62,104 nt of DNA from Pseudomonadota bacterium (GCA_021808315.1 JAKBBY010000003.1:1-62104); one strand, 5' to 3'. Numbered from the stretch's first letter, positions 1-10,058 are shown. A program made the numbers and translations. Notes: generated by a model not told the origin, from the letters alone.

Positions 1-519
1 TCGCGCCTCTCCCGCCGTTTCCGTTCTCTCTCCCTGAACCCACACCCCATCCGCGAGCGGAAACCCGGCGCGAAAGCTCAAACCACGCCCGAATCAGCAC
101 AAGCACCAGCACCAACCGCTCCAACCGAAGCAAAAAGGAGAGAATTGCCGGGGCAAAAAGGCTGGCTGCTACAAACCTTCCCCGGCCATCACATCCCCTA
201 TGTGCGTGGTCACCTGATAAGCTTCCTCGAAGACCCCGACCTGTCGCTCCTCTCCAGCGAAAACCCGCGCATAGGCCGCGTGCTGCGCCCACTCTGCCAC
301 ATGCTCGCGATTCCACTCCCCAATTACCTCAAATTGGCGCGCAAACCCCGCCCACCGGCCCCAAAACCAGCGCAAAAACCAGCGCGGCGGCGCGAAAAAC
401 CAGAGCCAACGCTCTATGAATATTTTCTCCAAAAATATCCCGCCCCGCCACCCCGCCCCACGCTGCCGGGCCATATTTACGAACCCACAGCCAGCGCAAA
501 AATCAACTTCGAGCGGTAG
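1..519 (+). CDS. Hypothetical protein, 5' end outside window
   Basis: The reading frame is open from the first base of the window to a TAG at 517-519, so only the C-terminal 172 residues are visible. The first 50 visible residues are rich in R, P, A and T and look like a disordered linker. A more folded-looking segment follows (GWLLQTFPGHHIPYVRGHL, then a helix-like LRPLCHMLAIPLPNYLKLA), and then a basic P/A/K-rich stretch and a short tail with LYEYFLQKYP. No family is recognised. A long antisense frame covers the same DNA but runs through the tRNA and is not credible. The real start lies upstream, and an internal start such as 145 would be a TTG without a clear ribosome site. Confidence 0.5.
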   Translation, partial: SRLSRRFRSLSLNPHPIRERKPGAKAQTTPESAQAPAPTAPTEAKRRELPGQKGWLLQTFPGHHIPYVRGHLISFLEDPDLSLLSSENPRIGRVLRPLCHMLAIPLPNYLKLARKPRPPAPKPAQKPARRREKPEPTLYEYFLQKYPAPPPRPTLPGHIYEPTASAKINFER

Positions 520-582
520 GAGAGAAAACGTGACATAATCGTTCCGGATTGAAAACAAAATGGCGCGAAAGGAGCGAAAAAA

Positions 583-672
<90 letters not shown>

Positions 673-777
673 GCGTGGGCGCGCTTATAGGGTTGCCTTG
701 CTTGCAAGGCAACTGTGCGGGTCGGGTTGCAGGAATGCGGCTTGTCTGGAATGGTGGAGCATCAATGGGAGTGAGCC

Positions 778-1206
778 ATGTATTCGATTCGGCGGTCCAA
801 AAACCTGATCTGGCGATCCAGTGTCATCGCTCTTGCCTGCCTCGGGTTGGCTGGTTGTGGCACCAGCGCGCCACCGCGTGTTGGCGGTGCGGCGGCGGGT
901 GGGGCGGCAACCGGTGCCACGTTCGGCCTCCTGGGCGGGCCAATCGGCGTGCTGGTTGGCGGGGCGATTGGCGGGGGTATCGGCGCGCTCACCGCAGCCA
1001 ACACCACCCCCAAGCAAGTTAATCTGGGCAATCCGCCTTGGACCGGCGGCAGTTCGCTCGGCAGCGCCAGCGCCCCCGCCCAACCGCTGGCGCCGCCCCA
1101 GCCGATCGCCCCCAATAATGCGCCGAGCGGCTCGGTGCCACCGCCAACCTACAGCCCGGCAGGGCCAGGTGGCGTCCAATCAACGCCCCTGCCGCCGCCC
1201 CAATAG
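778..1206 (+). CDS. Glycine-zipper lipoprotein
   Basis: This 142-residue protein begins with a basic N terminus and a hydrophobic signal that ends in a lipobox, LAGC, so the mature protein should start at Cys27 and be lipidated. A glycine-rich segment follows (about residues 36-67, with repeated GG and GxxxG spacing) that resembles glycine-zipper outer-membrane or entericidin-like lipoproteins. The C-terminal half is proline-rich and probably disordered. A good ribosome site (GGGAGTGA) precedes the ATG. It stands alone between the tRNA and the convergent CBS gene. The lipoprotein call rests on the lipobox; its function is unknown. Confidence 0.8.
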   Translation: MYSIRRSKNLIWRSSVIALACLGLAGCGTSAPPRVGGAAAGGAATGATFGLLGGPIGVLVGGAIGGGIGALTAANTTPKQVNLGNPPWTGGSSLGSASAPAQPLAPPQPIAPNNAPSGSVPPPTYSPAGPGGVQSTPLPPPQ

Positions 1207-1216
1207 CGGCGTGGGA

Positions 1217-1660
1217 TCAGGCGGCGTGAACCCCCGCAACATAATCGCGCAAATTCCGCACCTGATCCGCTTGCTCATCGATCAGCCGCTTTACCACGTC
1301 GCCGATACTCACGACCCCGATCAGCTTGCCTTCGTGAAGAATCGGCAAATGGCGGAAATGCCCATCGGTCATCAAATTCTCCGCCTCGAATATCGTGGTC
1401 TTCGGCGTCGCGGTAATCGGATGCGCCGTCATCAGCTGCGCCACGGTCATATCCAGCGTTTGCGCGCCATTCGCGGCCAAACTCCGCACCACGTCACGTT
1501 CGGAGAGAATCCCCACCAACTCATTCTCGGCCGAAACCACGACCACCGCGCCAATCCGCTTCTCCGCCAGCAACGCCACCGCCTTGCGGATTGATGTCTC
1601 GGGCGTGATCGTGATCGGTCCATGTTGTTTTTGACGCAAAATCGCATTCAAACTTGTCAT
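1217..1660 (-). CDS. CBS-domain protein
   Basis: A 147-residue protein consisting of two CBS motifs (about residues 12-62 and 75-130) and almost nothing else. Landmarks are KRIGAVVVVSAENELVGILSE with RDVVR in the first repeat, and GHFRHLPILHEGKLIGVVSIGDVVK in two adjacent pieces in the second. Paired CBS motifs bind adenosyl nucleotides; a stand-alone pair is usually a regulatory or energy-sensing protein, and no catalytic domain is present. The ATG at 1660 is chosen because GGAGG lies five bases upstream; longer forms starting at 1675 would place that ribosome site inside the gene. The target is not visible from the context. Confidence 0.85.
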   Translation of the reverse strand: MTSLNAILRQKQHGPITITPETSIRKAVALLAEKRIGAVVVVSAENELVGILSERDVVRSLAANGAQTLDMTVAQLMTAHPITATPKTTIFEAENLMTDGHFRHLPILHEGKLIGVVSIGDVVKRLIDEQADQVRNLRDYVAGVHAA

Positions 1661-1730
1661 CATTCCCTCCAACAATTTAATCCGCTAACGACAGCGGTTG
1701 ATCAGCAAAAATGCCATGCTTGTGAACAGA

Positions 1731-1752
1731 CTAATCTGATCAGATATATTAG
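1731..1752. promoter_or_regulatory. AT-rich inverted repeat upstream of the CBS gene
   Basis: The intergenic stretch 1661-1785 is far more AT-rich than its surroundings. It contains CTAA, the 10-base palindrome TCTGATCAGA, and then TATATTAG, making a near-symmetric 22-base element about 75 bases upstream of the CBS start. It could be an operator for the CBS gene or part of the 3' region of pdxY. There is no match to a regulator I know. Confidence 0.3.
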
Positions 1753-1785
1753 AGCAAGAGAATAAATTACCGGCTCAGCTAAAGA

Positions 1786-2652
1786 TTATTTTAATCTGCA
1801 TTGTTGCGCCGCAACAAAATTCAAGTCAGCGCCCCAAACTGCCTGACTTTCAAGAATAGCGAGCTGCTCAACGCTGCGTGCCACCGTCGCACCGATCAAG
1901 GCATCACTCGCCGCCGCCGCAAACCCCAGCGCCATGGCAGCCGCCGCGCTAAAAGCCATACGCTGCCGATGGTCCAGCAACGACGCCGCAAAAAACGCGG
2001 CAAACGCGTCACCAGCGCCGGAAATCGCCGCCTCATGGCGCGCCACCCCCACCCGGAAACGCTGCCCTTCCGCCACCATCAAAATATCGAGTTTTGCGCG
2101 CGGCGTATCGGCCCCGGAAAACCCCGTCACCACCGCGCAGCGCCGACCCAGGGCGTCGAGCGCCGCAAACGCCTCCCGCCGATCGCGGGCGACCCTGCCC
2201 GTCAATACGCCGAGTTCAAACGGGTTCGGCGTCACAATATCCGCCTGCGGCACAAGGCGCGCCCGAAATGCATCAATCAACGCCTGACTGACATAAGCGC
2301 GCCCATGATCGCCCATCACCGGATCGCATAAAAACCAACAATCCGGATGGGCCGCTTTCGCCCGCGCCACGGCATCAAGCACGATCGTTGCGCATGGCGC
2401 ATCGCCCAAATACCCGCTCATCACCAGCGAACATTGGGCAAACCGGCCACGGCTCGCCAACCCGTCGATCACCGACATTAATAATCCAGCATCAATCGGC
2501 CCACCTCCGGCTTGGCCGAGAGCCGGATTATGCGACAGCAAAATGCTGGGCAGAGGCCACACCTCATGGCCAAGCCGCGCTAAAATAAATCCCGCCGCTG
2601 AGTTGCCAAGCGCGCCATCGACCAGTTGCGACTGCACCGAGAGAATTGCCAT
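1786..2652 (-). CDS. pdxY: Pyridoxal kinase
   Basis: This ribokinase-fold enzyme phosphorylates pyridoxal (and related B6 vitamers) with ATP in the salvage route to PLP. The N terminus AILSVQSQLVDGALGNSAA matches the PdxY/PdxK opening (IQSHVVYGHAGNSAA in E. coli). The middle has CDPVMGD (about residues 109-115), and the anion-hole/catalytic motif is SGAGDAFAAFF with the catalytic Asp near residue 215. Length is 288, normal for the family. The ATG at 2652 aligns best with homologues; in-frame ATGs at 2679 and 2667 would add nine or five residues. It is transcribed away from crcB. Confidence 0.9.
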   Translation of the reverse strand: MAILSVQSQLVDGALGNSAAGFILARLGHEVWPLPSILLSHNPALGQAGGGPIDAGLLMSVIDGLASRGRFAQCSLVMSGYLGDAPCATIVLDAVARAKAAHPDCWFLCDPVMGDHGRAYVSQALIDAFRARLVPQADIVTPNPFELGVLTGRVARDRREAFAALDALGRRCAVVTGFSGADTPRAKLDILMVAEGQRFRVGVARHEAAISGAGDAFAAFFAASLLDHRQRMAFSAAAAMALGFAAAASDALIGATVARSVEQLAILESQAVWGADLNFVAAQQCRLK

Positions 2653-2751
2653 ATCTGCTTGAATCATGCAGCACGCCATCTGGCAATCGCGCGCGGGTTG
2701 ACGCGGAAGCCGCTGCGGTGAAAAAAGTCTTGTTCTGATCGGGGAGAGCTG

Positions 2752-3126
2752 ATGCGCACGTTGCTCGCCATTGCTTTATTCGGCACGTTGGGCTGCTGGG
2801 CACGCTATGGTCAAACCATTCTGGTGCAAAACCTGGCTGGCCGGGCCTTCCCTGTCGCCGTGCTCAGCATCAACGTCATGGGCTCATTTCTCATCGGCCT
2901 GCTCTTTTTTGCCTCGTTGGAGCGATTTTCGATTGGCCCTGCGCTGCGCATTGGTATTTTAACGGGCTTTCTCGGCGGCTACACGACGTTCTCGACCTTT
3001 GAGCTGGAAACCTTGTTGCTGATCGAGAATGGCCAATGGCTCCGCGCGGGCCTTTATCTCTTCTCATCGGTTGGGCTTGGGTTAATCGCGGTTCTGGCCG
3101 GTGCGGCCTTGGCAAGGAGCTTGTGA
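2752..3126 (+). CDS. crcB: Fluoride ion channel CrcB/Fluc
   Basis: A 124-residue, four-helix membrane protein of the Fluc family, which forms dual-topology dimers that export fluoride. Family signatures are visible: GCWARYG near residues 14-20, SINVMGSFLIG (the conserved Asn) near 43, and GFLGGYTTFSTFELE near 74-88, which contains the phenylalanine-box and Na+-site region. The ATG has a clear GGGGAGAG ribosome site. The next gene starts two bases after its stop, and a DUF190 gene beside crcB is a common pairing. No fluoride riboswitch could be recognised in the short upstream region. Confidence 0.93.
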   Translation: MRTLLAIALFGTLGCWARYGQTILVQNLAGRAFPVAVLSINVMGSFLIGLLFFASLERFSIGPALRIGILTGFLGGYTTFSTFELETLLLIENGQWLRAGLYLFSSVGLGLIAVLAGAALARSL

Positions 3127-3127
3127 C

Positions 3128-3457
3128 ATGAATGCAGCAACCGAAGGCAAACCCGCTTTAATGGTCCGGCTCGATTTGCATCACGCCGATCACGGCCAGC
3201 GCCGCGCTTTGATGGATGCGGTGCTGAACGCGCTGCGCGACGCGCCGGGAATCGACAGTGTTTCGGTCATGCGTGGTGTCGCTGGCCTTAATGGGGGCCA
3301 TGTGATCCATGCCGCCGATATTCTCCACTACGATATCGACTTGCCACTCCTCGTTGAGTTTTGCGCAGCGCCCGATCCGGCGGAGGCCGCAATTGCGCGC
3401 CTGCGCGCCTTGGTGCCTGCGGGCGCGATCATGACGTGGCCGGTGATGATGCGTTAG
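3128..3457 (+). CDS. DUF190 PII-like protein
   Basis: A 109-residue protein of the DUF190 family, small PII-like ferredoxin-fold proteins that often neighbour crcB. Visible hallmarks are the early VRLDLHHADHG segment, GIDSVSVMRGVAGLNGGHVIH (where the family has its conserved glycine-rich turn), and DLPLLVEFCA in the second half. It starts one base after the crcB stop and is surely cotranscribed. The role is not established; regulation or sensing linked to the fluoride channel is an inference from the pairing. The stop overlaps the end of glgA on the other strand by four bases. Confidence 0.85.
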   Translation: MNAATEGKPALMVRLDLHHADHGQRRALMDAVLNALRDAPGIDSVSVMRGVAGLNGGHVIHAADILHYDIDLPLLVEFCAAPDPAEAAIARLRALVPAGAIMTWPVMMR

Positions 3458-4917
3458 CTTGGGCGCAGCGACCGGTAGAGTGCAGCGTAATGCCGCGCTG
3501 GCCCCGCCCATGATACGTCCAATCGCATGGCATTGCGCTGGATCATTTGCCATGTCGGCGGGTCGTGAAACAACCGGGCACTGCGGTGCAAGGCGCGGCG
3601 CAGCCCGTCTTCCGTGGCGGGCTGAAATTGAATGCCCGTTGCGGCCTGGGTGCTTAAAGCCGCGTCATTGGCATCAATCACAGTATCGGCCAAACCACCG
3701 ACCCGCGTGACAATCGGCACCGCTCCATAGCGCTGAGCGGCTAACTGGGTCAGGCCGCATGGCTCGAAACGCGACGGCACTAACAAGGCATCGGCCCCGC
3801 CTTGGATCAGATGGGCGAGGCCCTCGTCAAATCCAATAATCGCCTTGATGGCCCCCGGATGGGCGCTTGAAGCCTCGCGCAGGGCGTTTTCTAACGCGGG
3901 CTCGCCGGTGCCGAGCACCACCAATTGGCCGTTGATGGTGATGATGGTCTCAATCGCCGCCAAGATCAGATCAATACCTTTCTGCCAGGTAAAACGCGAG
4001 ATCAGCCCGAACAGCAAAGCGTCGGATCGCTCATCCAGGCCAGTGGCGCGCGCTAGCATCGATTTATTGGCGGCGCGCAACGCCAAATGCTCGGCATCGA
4101 ACGGCGCGGCTAAGGCCTGGTCGGTGGCGGGGTTCCAAATATCGGTGTCGAGACCGTTGAGAATCCCCAATACCCGGTCCGCGCGCGCACGAAACAGCCC
4201 ATCCAGCCCCATGCCGCCTTCGGGTGTCGCGATCTCTGCGGCGTAGCTTGGGGAGACCGTGGTAATCGCATCGGCATGCTGCAATCCGGCTTTGAGAAAT
4301 CCGATGGCACCATAATGTTCCACCCCTGCTATCGAAAACGAACTTGGTGGCAGGCCCAATAATCCCAGTAAATCAGCTGGAAATTGGCCTTGATAGGCCA
4401 AATTATGCACAGTCATAACTATTTTCGGTGCAGGCTTGCTCGCTTGGTGCAGATAAACCGGCACCAAACCTGCCTGCCAATCATGCGCGTGGATGATATC
4501 GGGGGTGAGAGACGGCACTAACCCTAAACCAAGATCGGCAGCAACACGCGAAAGGGCGGCGAAGCGTTGGGCGTTGTCGGGCCAATCCTGACCCGTCGGG
4601 TCGAGATAGGGATTGCCTGGCCGCGCGAACAGATGCGGTGCGTCCAAGACCAGCAAATCAAGACGATCCACCCGCCCAGCGCGTAGCGTCGCTTCGGCCC
4701 CAAACAAATTCGGATAATGATGGACAATATCGCTGCGTGCCAGCGCCGCCAGCACGGCGGGATAGCCGGGGATCAGGGTCGTGACTTTTAGACCAATCGC
4801 TGACAAGGCGGCGGGCAGAGCGCCCATGACATCGGCCAAGCCGCCGGTTTTAATCAGGGGGAAAATTTCTGACCCGACCATCAGAATTTTCATGGGCTTC
4901 AGGCGCGGCTTAGCCAT
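3454..4917 (-). CDS. glgA: Glycogen synthase (ADP-glucose)
   Basis: GT5 glycogen synthase that adds glucose from ADP-glucose to alpha-1,4-glucan chains. It has the N-terminal [21 protein letters not shown] with the KTGG ADP-glucose site, [12 protein letters not shown] near residue 140, and the C-terminal GT-B half with [10 protein letters not shown] and [12 protein letters not shown] containing the second catalytic acidic residue. Length is 487, usual for the family. The ATG at 4917 overlaps the glgC stop; an ATG at 4893 (MKILMV) is the other plausible start and matches most homologues. It is the last gene of glgP-glgC-glgA. Confidence 0.95.
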   Translation of the reverse strand: MAKPRLKPMKILMVGSEIFPLIKTGGLADVMGALPAALSAIGLKVTTLIPGYPAVLAALARSDIVHHYPNLFGAEATLRAGRVDRLDLLVLDAPHLFARPGNPYLDPTGQDWPDNAQRFAALSRVAADLGLGLVPSLTPDIIHAHDWQAGLVPVYLHQASKPAPKIVMTVHNLAYQGQFPADLLGLLGLPPSSFSIAGVEHYGAIGFLKAGLQHADAITTVSPSYAAEIATPEGGMGLDGLFRARADRVLGILNGLDTDIWNPATDQALAAPFDAEHLALRAANKSMLARATGLDERSDALLFGLISRFTWQKGIDLILAAIETIITINGQLVVLGTGEPALENALREASSAHPGAIKAIIGFDEGLAHLIQGGADALLVPSRFEPCGLTQLAAQRYGAVPIVTRVGGLADTVIDANDAALSTQAATGIQFQPATEDGLRRALHRSARLFHDPPTWQMIQRNAMRLDVSWAGPARHYAALYRSLRPS

Positions 4918-6205
4918 TGTGCAAACGATCAATCATCGACTGGGTGATCAGGGTGATCCCGTTTGAGGTGCGGCGAAATCGCCTCGTATCATCAATGGGG
5001 TCTTCGCCGACCACGAGCCCTGGCGGGATTCGCACCCCGCGATCAATGACCACATTAGTGAGTCGGGCATGGCGGCCAATATCCACCTCTGGCAAAACCA
5101 CGGCGCCCGCGATTTGCGAAAAGGAATTGACCTTGACGCCGGTAAATAACAAGGAGCGTCGCAAGGTAGCACCAGAAACGATGCAGCCACCACAAATCAG
5201 CGAGGAAATGGCTTGGCCGCGCCGGCCCTCTTGGTCATGGATGAATTTTGCGGGCGGCGTGCCTTCGGTATGAGTCCAAATCGGCCAGTTGCGGTCATAA
5301 ATATCAAGAGCGGGTTCGAAATCGGTGAGGTCGATATTGGCCTCCCAATACGCATCAATCGTGCCAACATCGCGCCAATATGGATGGCGTTCGCCGCTTG
5401 AGCGCACACAAGATTGGCCAAAATGATGGGCGAAGGCGCGCCCCTCGCGCACCAACGCAGGAATGATATCTTGACCGAAATCATGGTTGGAATGGGCGCG
5501 TGCAGCGTCGCGCCGTAATTCCTCGATCAGAAATTTGGTGTTAAAGACATAAACACCCATGCTGGCGAGTGCGACATCGGTGCGTCCAGGCATGGCGGGC
5601 GGATTGGCGGGTTTTTCAAGAAACTCCAGAATCCGCCCCGATTGATCGACATGCATCACGCCAAACGCACTCGCTTCGGCAAGTGGCACGTCCACGCACG
5701 CAATGGTGACATCGGCTTGTGCGCTCACATGCTCCTGCAATAATAACTCATAATCCATTTTATAAACATGATCGCCAGCGAGGATCAGCATGTAATCAGG
5801 ATCGATGCTTTCGATGATTTCGATATTTTGAAACACCGCATCCGCTGTACCAAGATACCATTTTTCTTCCGAAACACGCTGACTGGCGGGCAGAATATCG
5901 AAGCTTTCTTTGCGTTCGCGGCGCAGAAAATTCCAGCCTAATTGCATATGGCGGATTAGACTATGCGCTTTATATTGGGTTGCGACGCCGATATTGCGAA
6001 TTCCAGAATTAATCGCGTTGGACAAGGCGAAATCGATAATGCGCCATTTGCCGCCAAAATAAACCGCTGGCTTGGCGCGTTTGTCGGTCAGGTCAAACAA
6101 GCGAGAGCCGCGCCCCCCGGCGAGCACATAGGCCATGGTGCGCCGTGACAGCGGGGTGATCGATCCGGCGGGCGCTGCTCCCGGTGTCGCTTTGCCAAAA
6201 TCCAT
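4910..6205 (-). CDS. glgC: Glucose-1-phosphate adenylyltransferase
   Basis: ADP-glucose pyrophosphorylase, the committed step of bacterial glycogen synthesis. The nucleotidyltransferase domain shows [21 protein letters not shown], then [19 protein letters not shown] and GTADAVFQN, and [13 protein letters not shown]. The C-terminal left-handed beta-helix is present ([20 protein letters not shown], with hexapeptide-like repeats). Length is 431. The ATG at 6205 is chosen because GGGAGGAG stands just upstream; an ATG at 6223 is less likely. It overlaps glgA, so the two are translated from one message. Confidence 0.96.
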   Translation of the reverse strand: MDFGKATPGAAPAGSITPLSRRTMAYVLAGGRGSRLFDLTDKRAKPAVYFGGKWRIIDFALSNAINSGIRNIGVATQYKAHSLIRHMQLGWNFLRRERKESFDILPASQRVSEEKWYLGTADAVFQNIEIIESIDPDYMLILAGDHVYKMDYELLLQEHVSAQADVTIACVDVPLAEASAFGVMHVDQSGRILEFLEKPANPPAMPGRTDVALASMGVYVFNTKFLIEELRRDAARAHSNHDFGQDIIPALVREGRAFAHHFGQSCVRSSGERHPYWRDVGTIDAYWEANIDLTDFEPALDIYDRNWPIWTHTEGTPPAKFIHDQEGRRGQAISSLICGGCIVSGATLRRSLLFTGVKVNSFSQIAGAVVLPEVDIGRHARLTNVVIDRGVRIPPGLVVGEDPIDDTRRFRRTSNGITLITQSMIDRLHNG

Positions 6206-6324
6206 TTCTCGCTCCTCCCGCACCGATACATCGCCGATGCCTCCGGTTATTTGGTGTTCAACCCGCGGCCCTCAATAGTAATTTCCAGTTTTTCATCATT
6301 CTGGCGTGGCATGACGCGGTGGCC

Positions 6325-8835
6325 TCAATCAATGGCGGAGATTGACCGCGCGCGCCAAATGCGTGCGGCATATTCACCTATCGCCCGATCAGAGGCGAAA
6401 TAGCCCATTTTTGCGGTATTGATGACGCTGGCGCGCCACCACGCGGCGGGGTCTTGCCACCGTTCCGAAATGCGCTGTTGGGCTGCGGCATAAGCGTCGA
6501 AATCAGCCGTCACGAAAAATCGGTCATCATGGCGTAGGGCTCGGGTGATTGGATGAAACCGATCCGGCTCGTCCGGCGAAAAGACACCAGATTCGACGGC
6601 GTCCAGCACTTCAGTTAATGCAGGAGAAGCGTTAATCGCGGCTTCGGATGACCAGCCATGACGCCAGTGATCGGCGATGTCTTCAGCGGTGAGGCCGAAA
6701 ATTTCGATATTATCCGCGCCAACCCGGTCACGGATTTCGACATTGGCACCATCGAGCGTGCCGATTGTCAGTGCGCCATTCAAGGCGAGTTTCATATTGC
6801 CGGTGCCCGAGGCTTCCATGCCGGCAGTGGAAATTTGCTCAGAGACATCGGCAGCCGGGATGATAATTTCTGCGAGGCTAACATTGTAATTTGGCATGAA
6901 CACCACGCGCAATTTGCCACGCACAGTGGGATCAGCATTGATGGTGCGGGCAACATCATTGATCAGCTTGATGATCAATTTCGCTTGATGGTAGCTCGCC
7001 GCCGCTTTGCCCGCGAATATTTTGACGCGTGGCGCGTATGTTTCGGTCGGACGCGTGCGCATCGATTGATACAGCGCAATCGTTTCCAGAATATTGAGTA
7101 ACTGGCGTTTATATTCGTGAATTCGCTTGATATGGACGTCAAAAATCGCTGCAGGATCAAGCTTGATCCGCAACGTGTCGCGCACATAGCGGGCGAGGGA
7201 TAATTTATTGGCACGACGACACGCGATCAGACGATCGCGAAAGCCAGTATCATCCGCGAGTGCGATCAAGCCTTCCAACTCAGCAGGATCATCGCAAACA
7301 TGCTCGCCAAGCGCTTCAACGAGCAGCCGGGTCAGGCCAGGATTGGCCTCGAACAACCAGCGGCGGAAGGTGATGCCGTTGGTGACATTGGTGATCCGGT
7401 CTGGAAACATGCGATTAAGGTCGGCGAATACCGTCTCCTGCATCAACCGGCTATGCAGTGCCGACACGCCATTGACCCGGCGCGAGCCGATAAAGGCGAG
7501 GGTGCCCATCCGCACCCGCCGCCCATGGCTTTCATCGATCACCGAAACCGACGCGAGATTGACCGATTGTGCTTCAGCGCGGGCGCGCTCCAAATGCTCA
7601 GCATTGATCATATAGATGATTTGCATGTGCCGGGGCAGGAGCCGTTCTAACAGCGGCACCGGCCAGGTTTCCAGCGCTTCAGGCAGCAGCGTATGGTTGG
7701 TGTAGGAAAACACCGCGCGGGTAATTTCCCAGGCCTCGTCCCAGAGTAGGTCATGCGCATCAACCAGCAGGCGCATCATTTCCGGGATCGCGATTGCGGG
7801 ATGGGTATCGTTCAGTTGAATAGCAACTTTCTGAGGTAAATTCTGGAAATTATCATATTGGCGCTGATGGCGGCGCAGTAAATCTTGTAAGGAGGCGGAG
7901 GCGAAAAAATATTCCTGGCGCAGCCGCAATTCCTGCCCGGCGGGTGTCGCATCGCTCGGGTAGAGCACGCGCGAAATGGATTGCGCCCGCACATCGGCGG
8001 CTAAAGCGCCGTGATAATCGCCCGCATTGAAGCTTTCCAGATGAATCGGATCAATCGCCCGGGCGGACCATAGCCGGAGCGCATTCACATGTTGCCCGCG
8101 CCAACCCACCACCGGTGTGTCATAGGCCACGGCCTGTAGTTTTTCGGCAGGATGCCAATGATGAGTGGTTTCGCCATCCTCATTGGTGATTGCTTCAACA
8201 TGGCCGCCAAAGCCGATGTCAAAGGCAAGTTCTGGACGCTCAAACTCCCAAGGATTGCCAAAGGATAGCCAATCTTCGGGAAATTCAAGCTGGCGGCCAT
8301 CGCGGATCGATTGTTGAAACAATCCGTTATCATAGCGAATACCATAGCCATATCCGGGAATGCCCAGGCTCGCCATGCTTTCCATGAAGCAGGCGGCCAG
8401 CCGACCCAGCCCGCCATTGCCCAAGGCGGCGTCCGGCTCGGCGGTGCGCACCGCATCCAAATCAACGCCGAGCCGTTGGAAGGCGGCGCGGGTGATTTCG
8501 GTGAGGCCAAGATTGGTCAGCGTGTCGAACAGCAGGCGGCCAATCAAAAATTCGAGCGATAAATAATAAACCCGCTTATGCCCGCCGCTATAAACCGCGT
8601 TGCTGGTCTGAATCCAGCGCTCAACCACCCGATCGCGCAGGGCCAGGGCGAGTGCCACGAACCAATCGCGTTCGGTGGCCGCGTAGATATTTTTGCCAAC
8701 CCCATAGACCAGTTTGGCGAGAATAACCTCGCTCCAGCCCGCCGCATCGCGGATCGGCGGCAATTTGGGCGGTTGCGCACCAAGCGGCCCCGGCTCGGCG
8801 GCGCCGGTTCGAACCGTGTCTCGTCCATCATCCAT
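6325..8835 (-). CDS. glgP: Glycogen/starch phosphorylase
   Basis: GT35 phosphorylase that releases glucose-1-phosphate from alpha-glucan ends using PLP. Diagnostic blocks are LSLEFLIGRLL near the N terminus, EPDAALGNGGLGRLAACFM, FAGKAAASYHQAK, and the PLP-lysine region EASGTGNMKLALNGALTIG followed by TLDGANVEI. Length is about 836, typical. The start at 8835 has GAGGG five bases upstream; the frame is open to an ATG at 8898. It precedes glgC by about 120 bases on the same strand. A synthesis pair plus phosphorylase makes a storage-and-mobilisation unit; no branching or debranching enzyme is in the window. Confidence 0.95.
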   Translation of the reverse strand: MDDGRDTVRTGAAEPGPLGAQPPKLPPIRDAAGWSEVILAKLVYGVGKNIYAATERDWFVALALALRDRVVERWIQTSNAVYSGGHKRVYYLSLEFLIGRLLFDTLTNLGLTEITRAAFQRLGVDLDAVRTAEPDAALGNGGLGRLAACFMESMASLGIPGYGYGIRYDNGLFQQSIRDGRQLEFPEDWLSFGNPWEFERPELAFDIGFGGHVEAITNEDGETTHHWHPAEKLQAVAYDTPVVGWRGQHVNALRLWSARAIDPIHLESFNAGDYHGALAADVRAQSISRVLYPSDATPAGQELRLRQEYFFASASLQDLLRRHQRQYDNFQNLPQKVAIQLNDTHPAIAIPEMMRLLVDAHDLLWDEAWEITRAVFSYTNHTLLPEALETWPVPLLERLLPRHMQIIYMINAEHLERARAEAQSVNLASVSVIDESHGRRVRMGTLAFIGSRRVNGVSALHSRLMQETVFADLNRMFPDRITNVTNGITFRRWLFEANPGLTRLLVEALGEHVCDDPAELEGLIALADDTGFRDRLIACRRANKLSLARYVRDTLRIKLDPAAIFDVHIKRIHEYKRQLLNILETIALYQSMRTRPTETYAPRVKIFAGKAAASYHQAKLIIKLINDVARTINADPTVRGKLRVVFMPNYNVSLAEIIIPAADVSEQISTAGMEASGTGNMKLALNGALTIGTLDGANVEIRDRVGADNIEIFGLTAEDIADHWRHGWSSEAAINASPALTEVLDAVESGVFSPDEPDRFHPITRALRHDDRFFVTADFDAYAAAQQRISERWQDPAAWWRASVINTAKMGYFASDRAIGEYAARIWRARSISAID

Positions 8836-8990
8836 GTCAACCCTCATCGGCGCAATAACGCTTGATCCGCAGCAGGCCCGATTGGACCGCTCTCGCATGA
8901 GCGTTGCACAGATTGCCGCTCAGCCGCAATGATTATTCGAAATCCCCCCGATGATCGCCAGAGATTTGCCGATCCGCCATACCCTTAGCG

Positions 8991-10058
8991 TCAGGACGCC
9001 GGACCCAGGGCGGTGAGCGGCCAGCGCGGTCGGCAGGGTGCATCGAGCGGATCAGGGCCGAGGGATGCGCGGCGCCGTTCCTGCGCGGCCCAAGCGACCA
9101 TCACGGCATTATCCGTGCAAAGCCGCAGTGGCGGGGCAATCAACTGCGCCCCGTGCGCCGTGGCGATGGTGCTGAGGGCGGCGCGGATGGCGCGGTTGGC
9201 GGCAACCCCGCCCGCGACGATGACATGGGCCACGGGCGTTTGGCGTAGTGCGTGATCGAGCCGATCGGCAAAAATATCAACCATCGCCGCCTGGAACGAC
9301 GCCGCGCAGTCAGCGGCCATCGGGCGTGGTAAGGGGGCGTTGCTCGCGAGCGCGCTGGCGGATTGAAATAGTTTTTGCGCGACGGCGGTTTTCAGCCCGG
9401 AGAATGAGAAATCGCACCCCGCGCGGCCACGCATCGGGCGCGGCAGGCTCAGGGCGGTTGGATCACCCTCACGGGCGAGGCGTTCCAGCGCCGGGCCGCC
9501 CGGATAAGCGAGGCCGAGCAGCTTGGCCACCTTATCGAACGCCTCGCCGGCGGCATCATCGATGGTGGTGCCGAGGTGCCGATAGCGCCCCACGCCTTGC
9601 ACGTCGAGCAGCAAGGTATGGCCGCCGGAAACCAGCAGACAAATATAGGGGAATTCGGGCTGCAGCGGGGTGATGCCGGGCAGGCGCGCGGTTAAAGCAT
9701 GGGCTTCGAGATGGTTGATGGCATAAAACGGTTTGCCCGCCGCCAGCGCCATGGCCTTGGCGAAATTGCTGCCCACGATCAGCCCGCCGATCAAGCCGGG
9801 TCCGGTGGTCGCGGCAATCGCGCTCAGATCGGCTGGGGTTAGCCCGGCGCGATCAAGGGCCTCGGTGACCATGCCGGGCAGGATGGCGAGATGAGCGCGT
9901 GCGGCGATTTCGGGCACCACGCCGCCGAACTGAGCATGGTCGGCGATTTGGCTCGCAACCAGATCGGCGCGCACCGTGCCATCCGCGTCCAGAATGGCGC
10001 AGGCGGTTTCATCACAGGAGGATTCGATTGCCAGAATCGGGGCCGCTTTCTTTTCCAT
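8991..10058 (-). CDS. tsaD: tRNA t6A37 threonylcarbamoyltransferase TsaD
   Basis: TsaD (formerly Gcp) transfers the threonylcarbamoyl group to A37 of ANN-decoding tRNAs, working with TsaB and TsaE. The N terminus is AILAIESSCDETACAI, the metal-binding HxxxH is in INHLEAHALTAR, and the ASKHA glycine blocks LLVSGGHTLLL and VAGGVAANRAIR are in place. Length from the ATG at 10058 is 355, normal; the open frame reaches 10196 but would run over hemC. Only 23 bases separate it from the divergent hemC start, so promoters must overlap coding sequence or each other. Confidence 0.95.
   Translation of the reverse strand: MEKKAAPILAIESSCDETACAILDADGTVRADLVASQIADHAQFGGVVPEIAARAHLAILPGMVTEALDRAGLTPADLSAIAATTGPGLIGGLIVGSNFAKAMALAAGKPFYAINHLEAHALTARLPGITPLQPEFPYICLLVSGGHTLLLDVQGVGRYRHLGTTIDDAAGEAFDKVAKLLGLAYPGGPALERLAREGDPTALSLPRPMRGRAGCDFSFSGLKTAVAQKLFQSASALASNAPLPRPMAADCAASFQAAMVDIFADRLDHALRQTPVAHVIVAGGVAANRAIRAALSTIATAHGAQLIAPPLRLCTDNAVMVAWAAQERRRASLGPDPLDAPCRPRWPLTALGPAS

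Noticed and set aside
2653-2751. Possible fluoride riboswitch before crcB
   Set aside because: The expected conserved GG-GAUG and pseudoknot elements could not be found in the 99 bases available, and crcB has an ordinary ribosome site.
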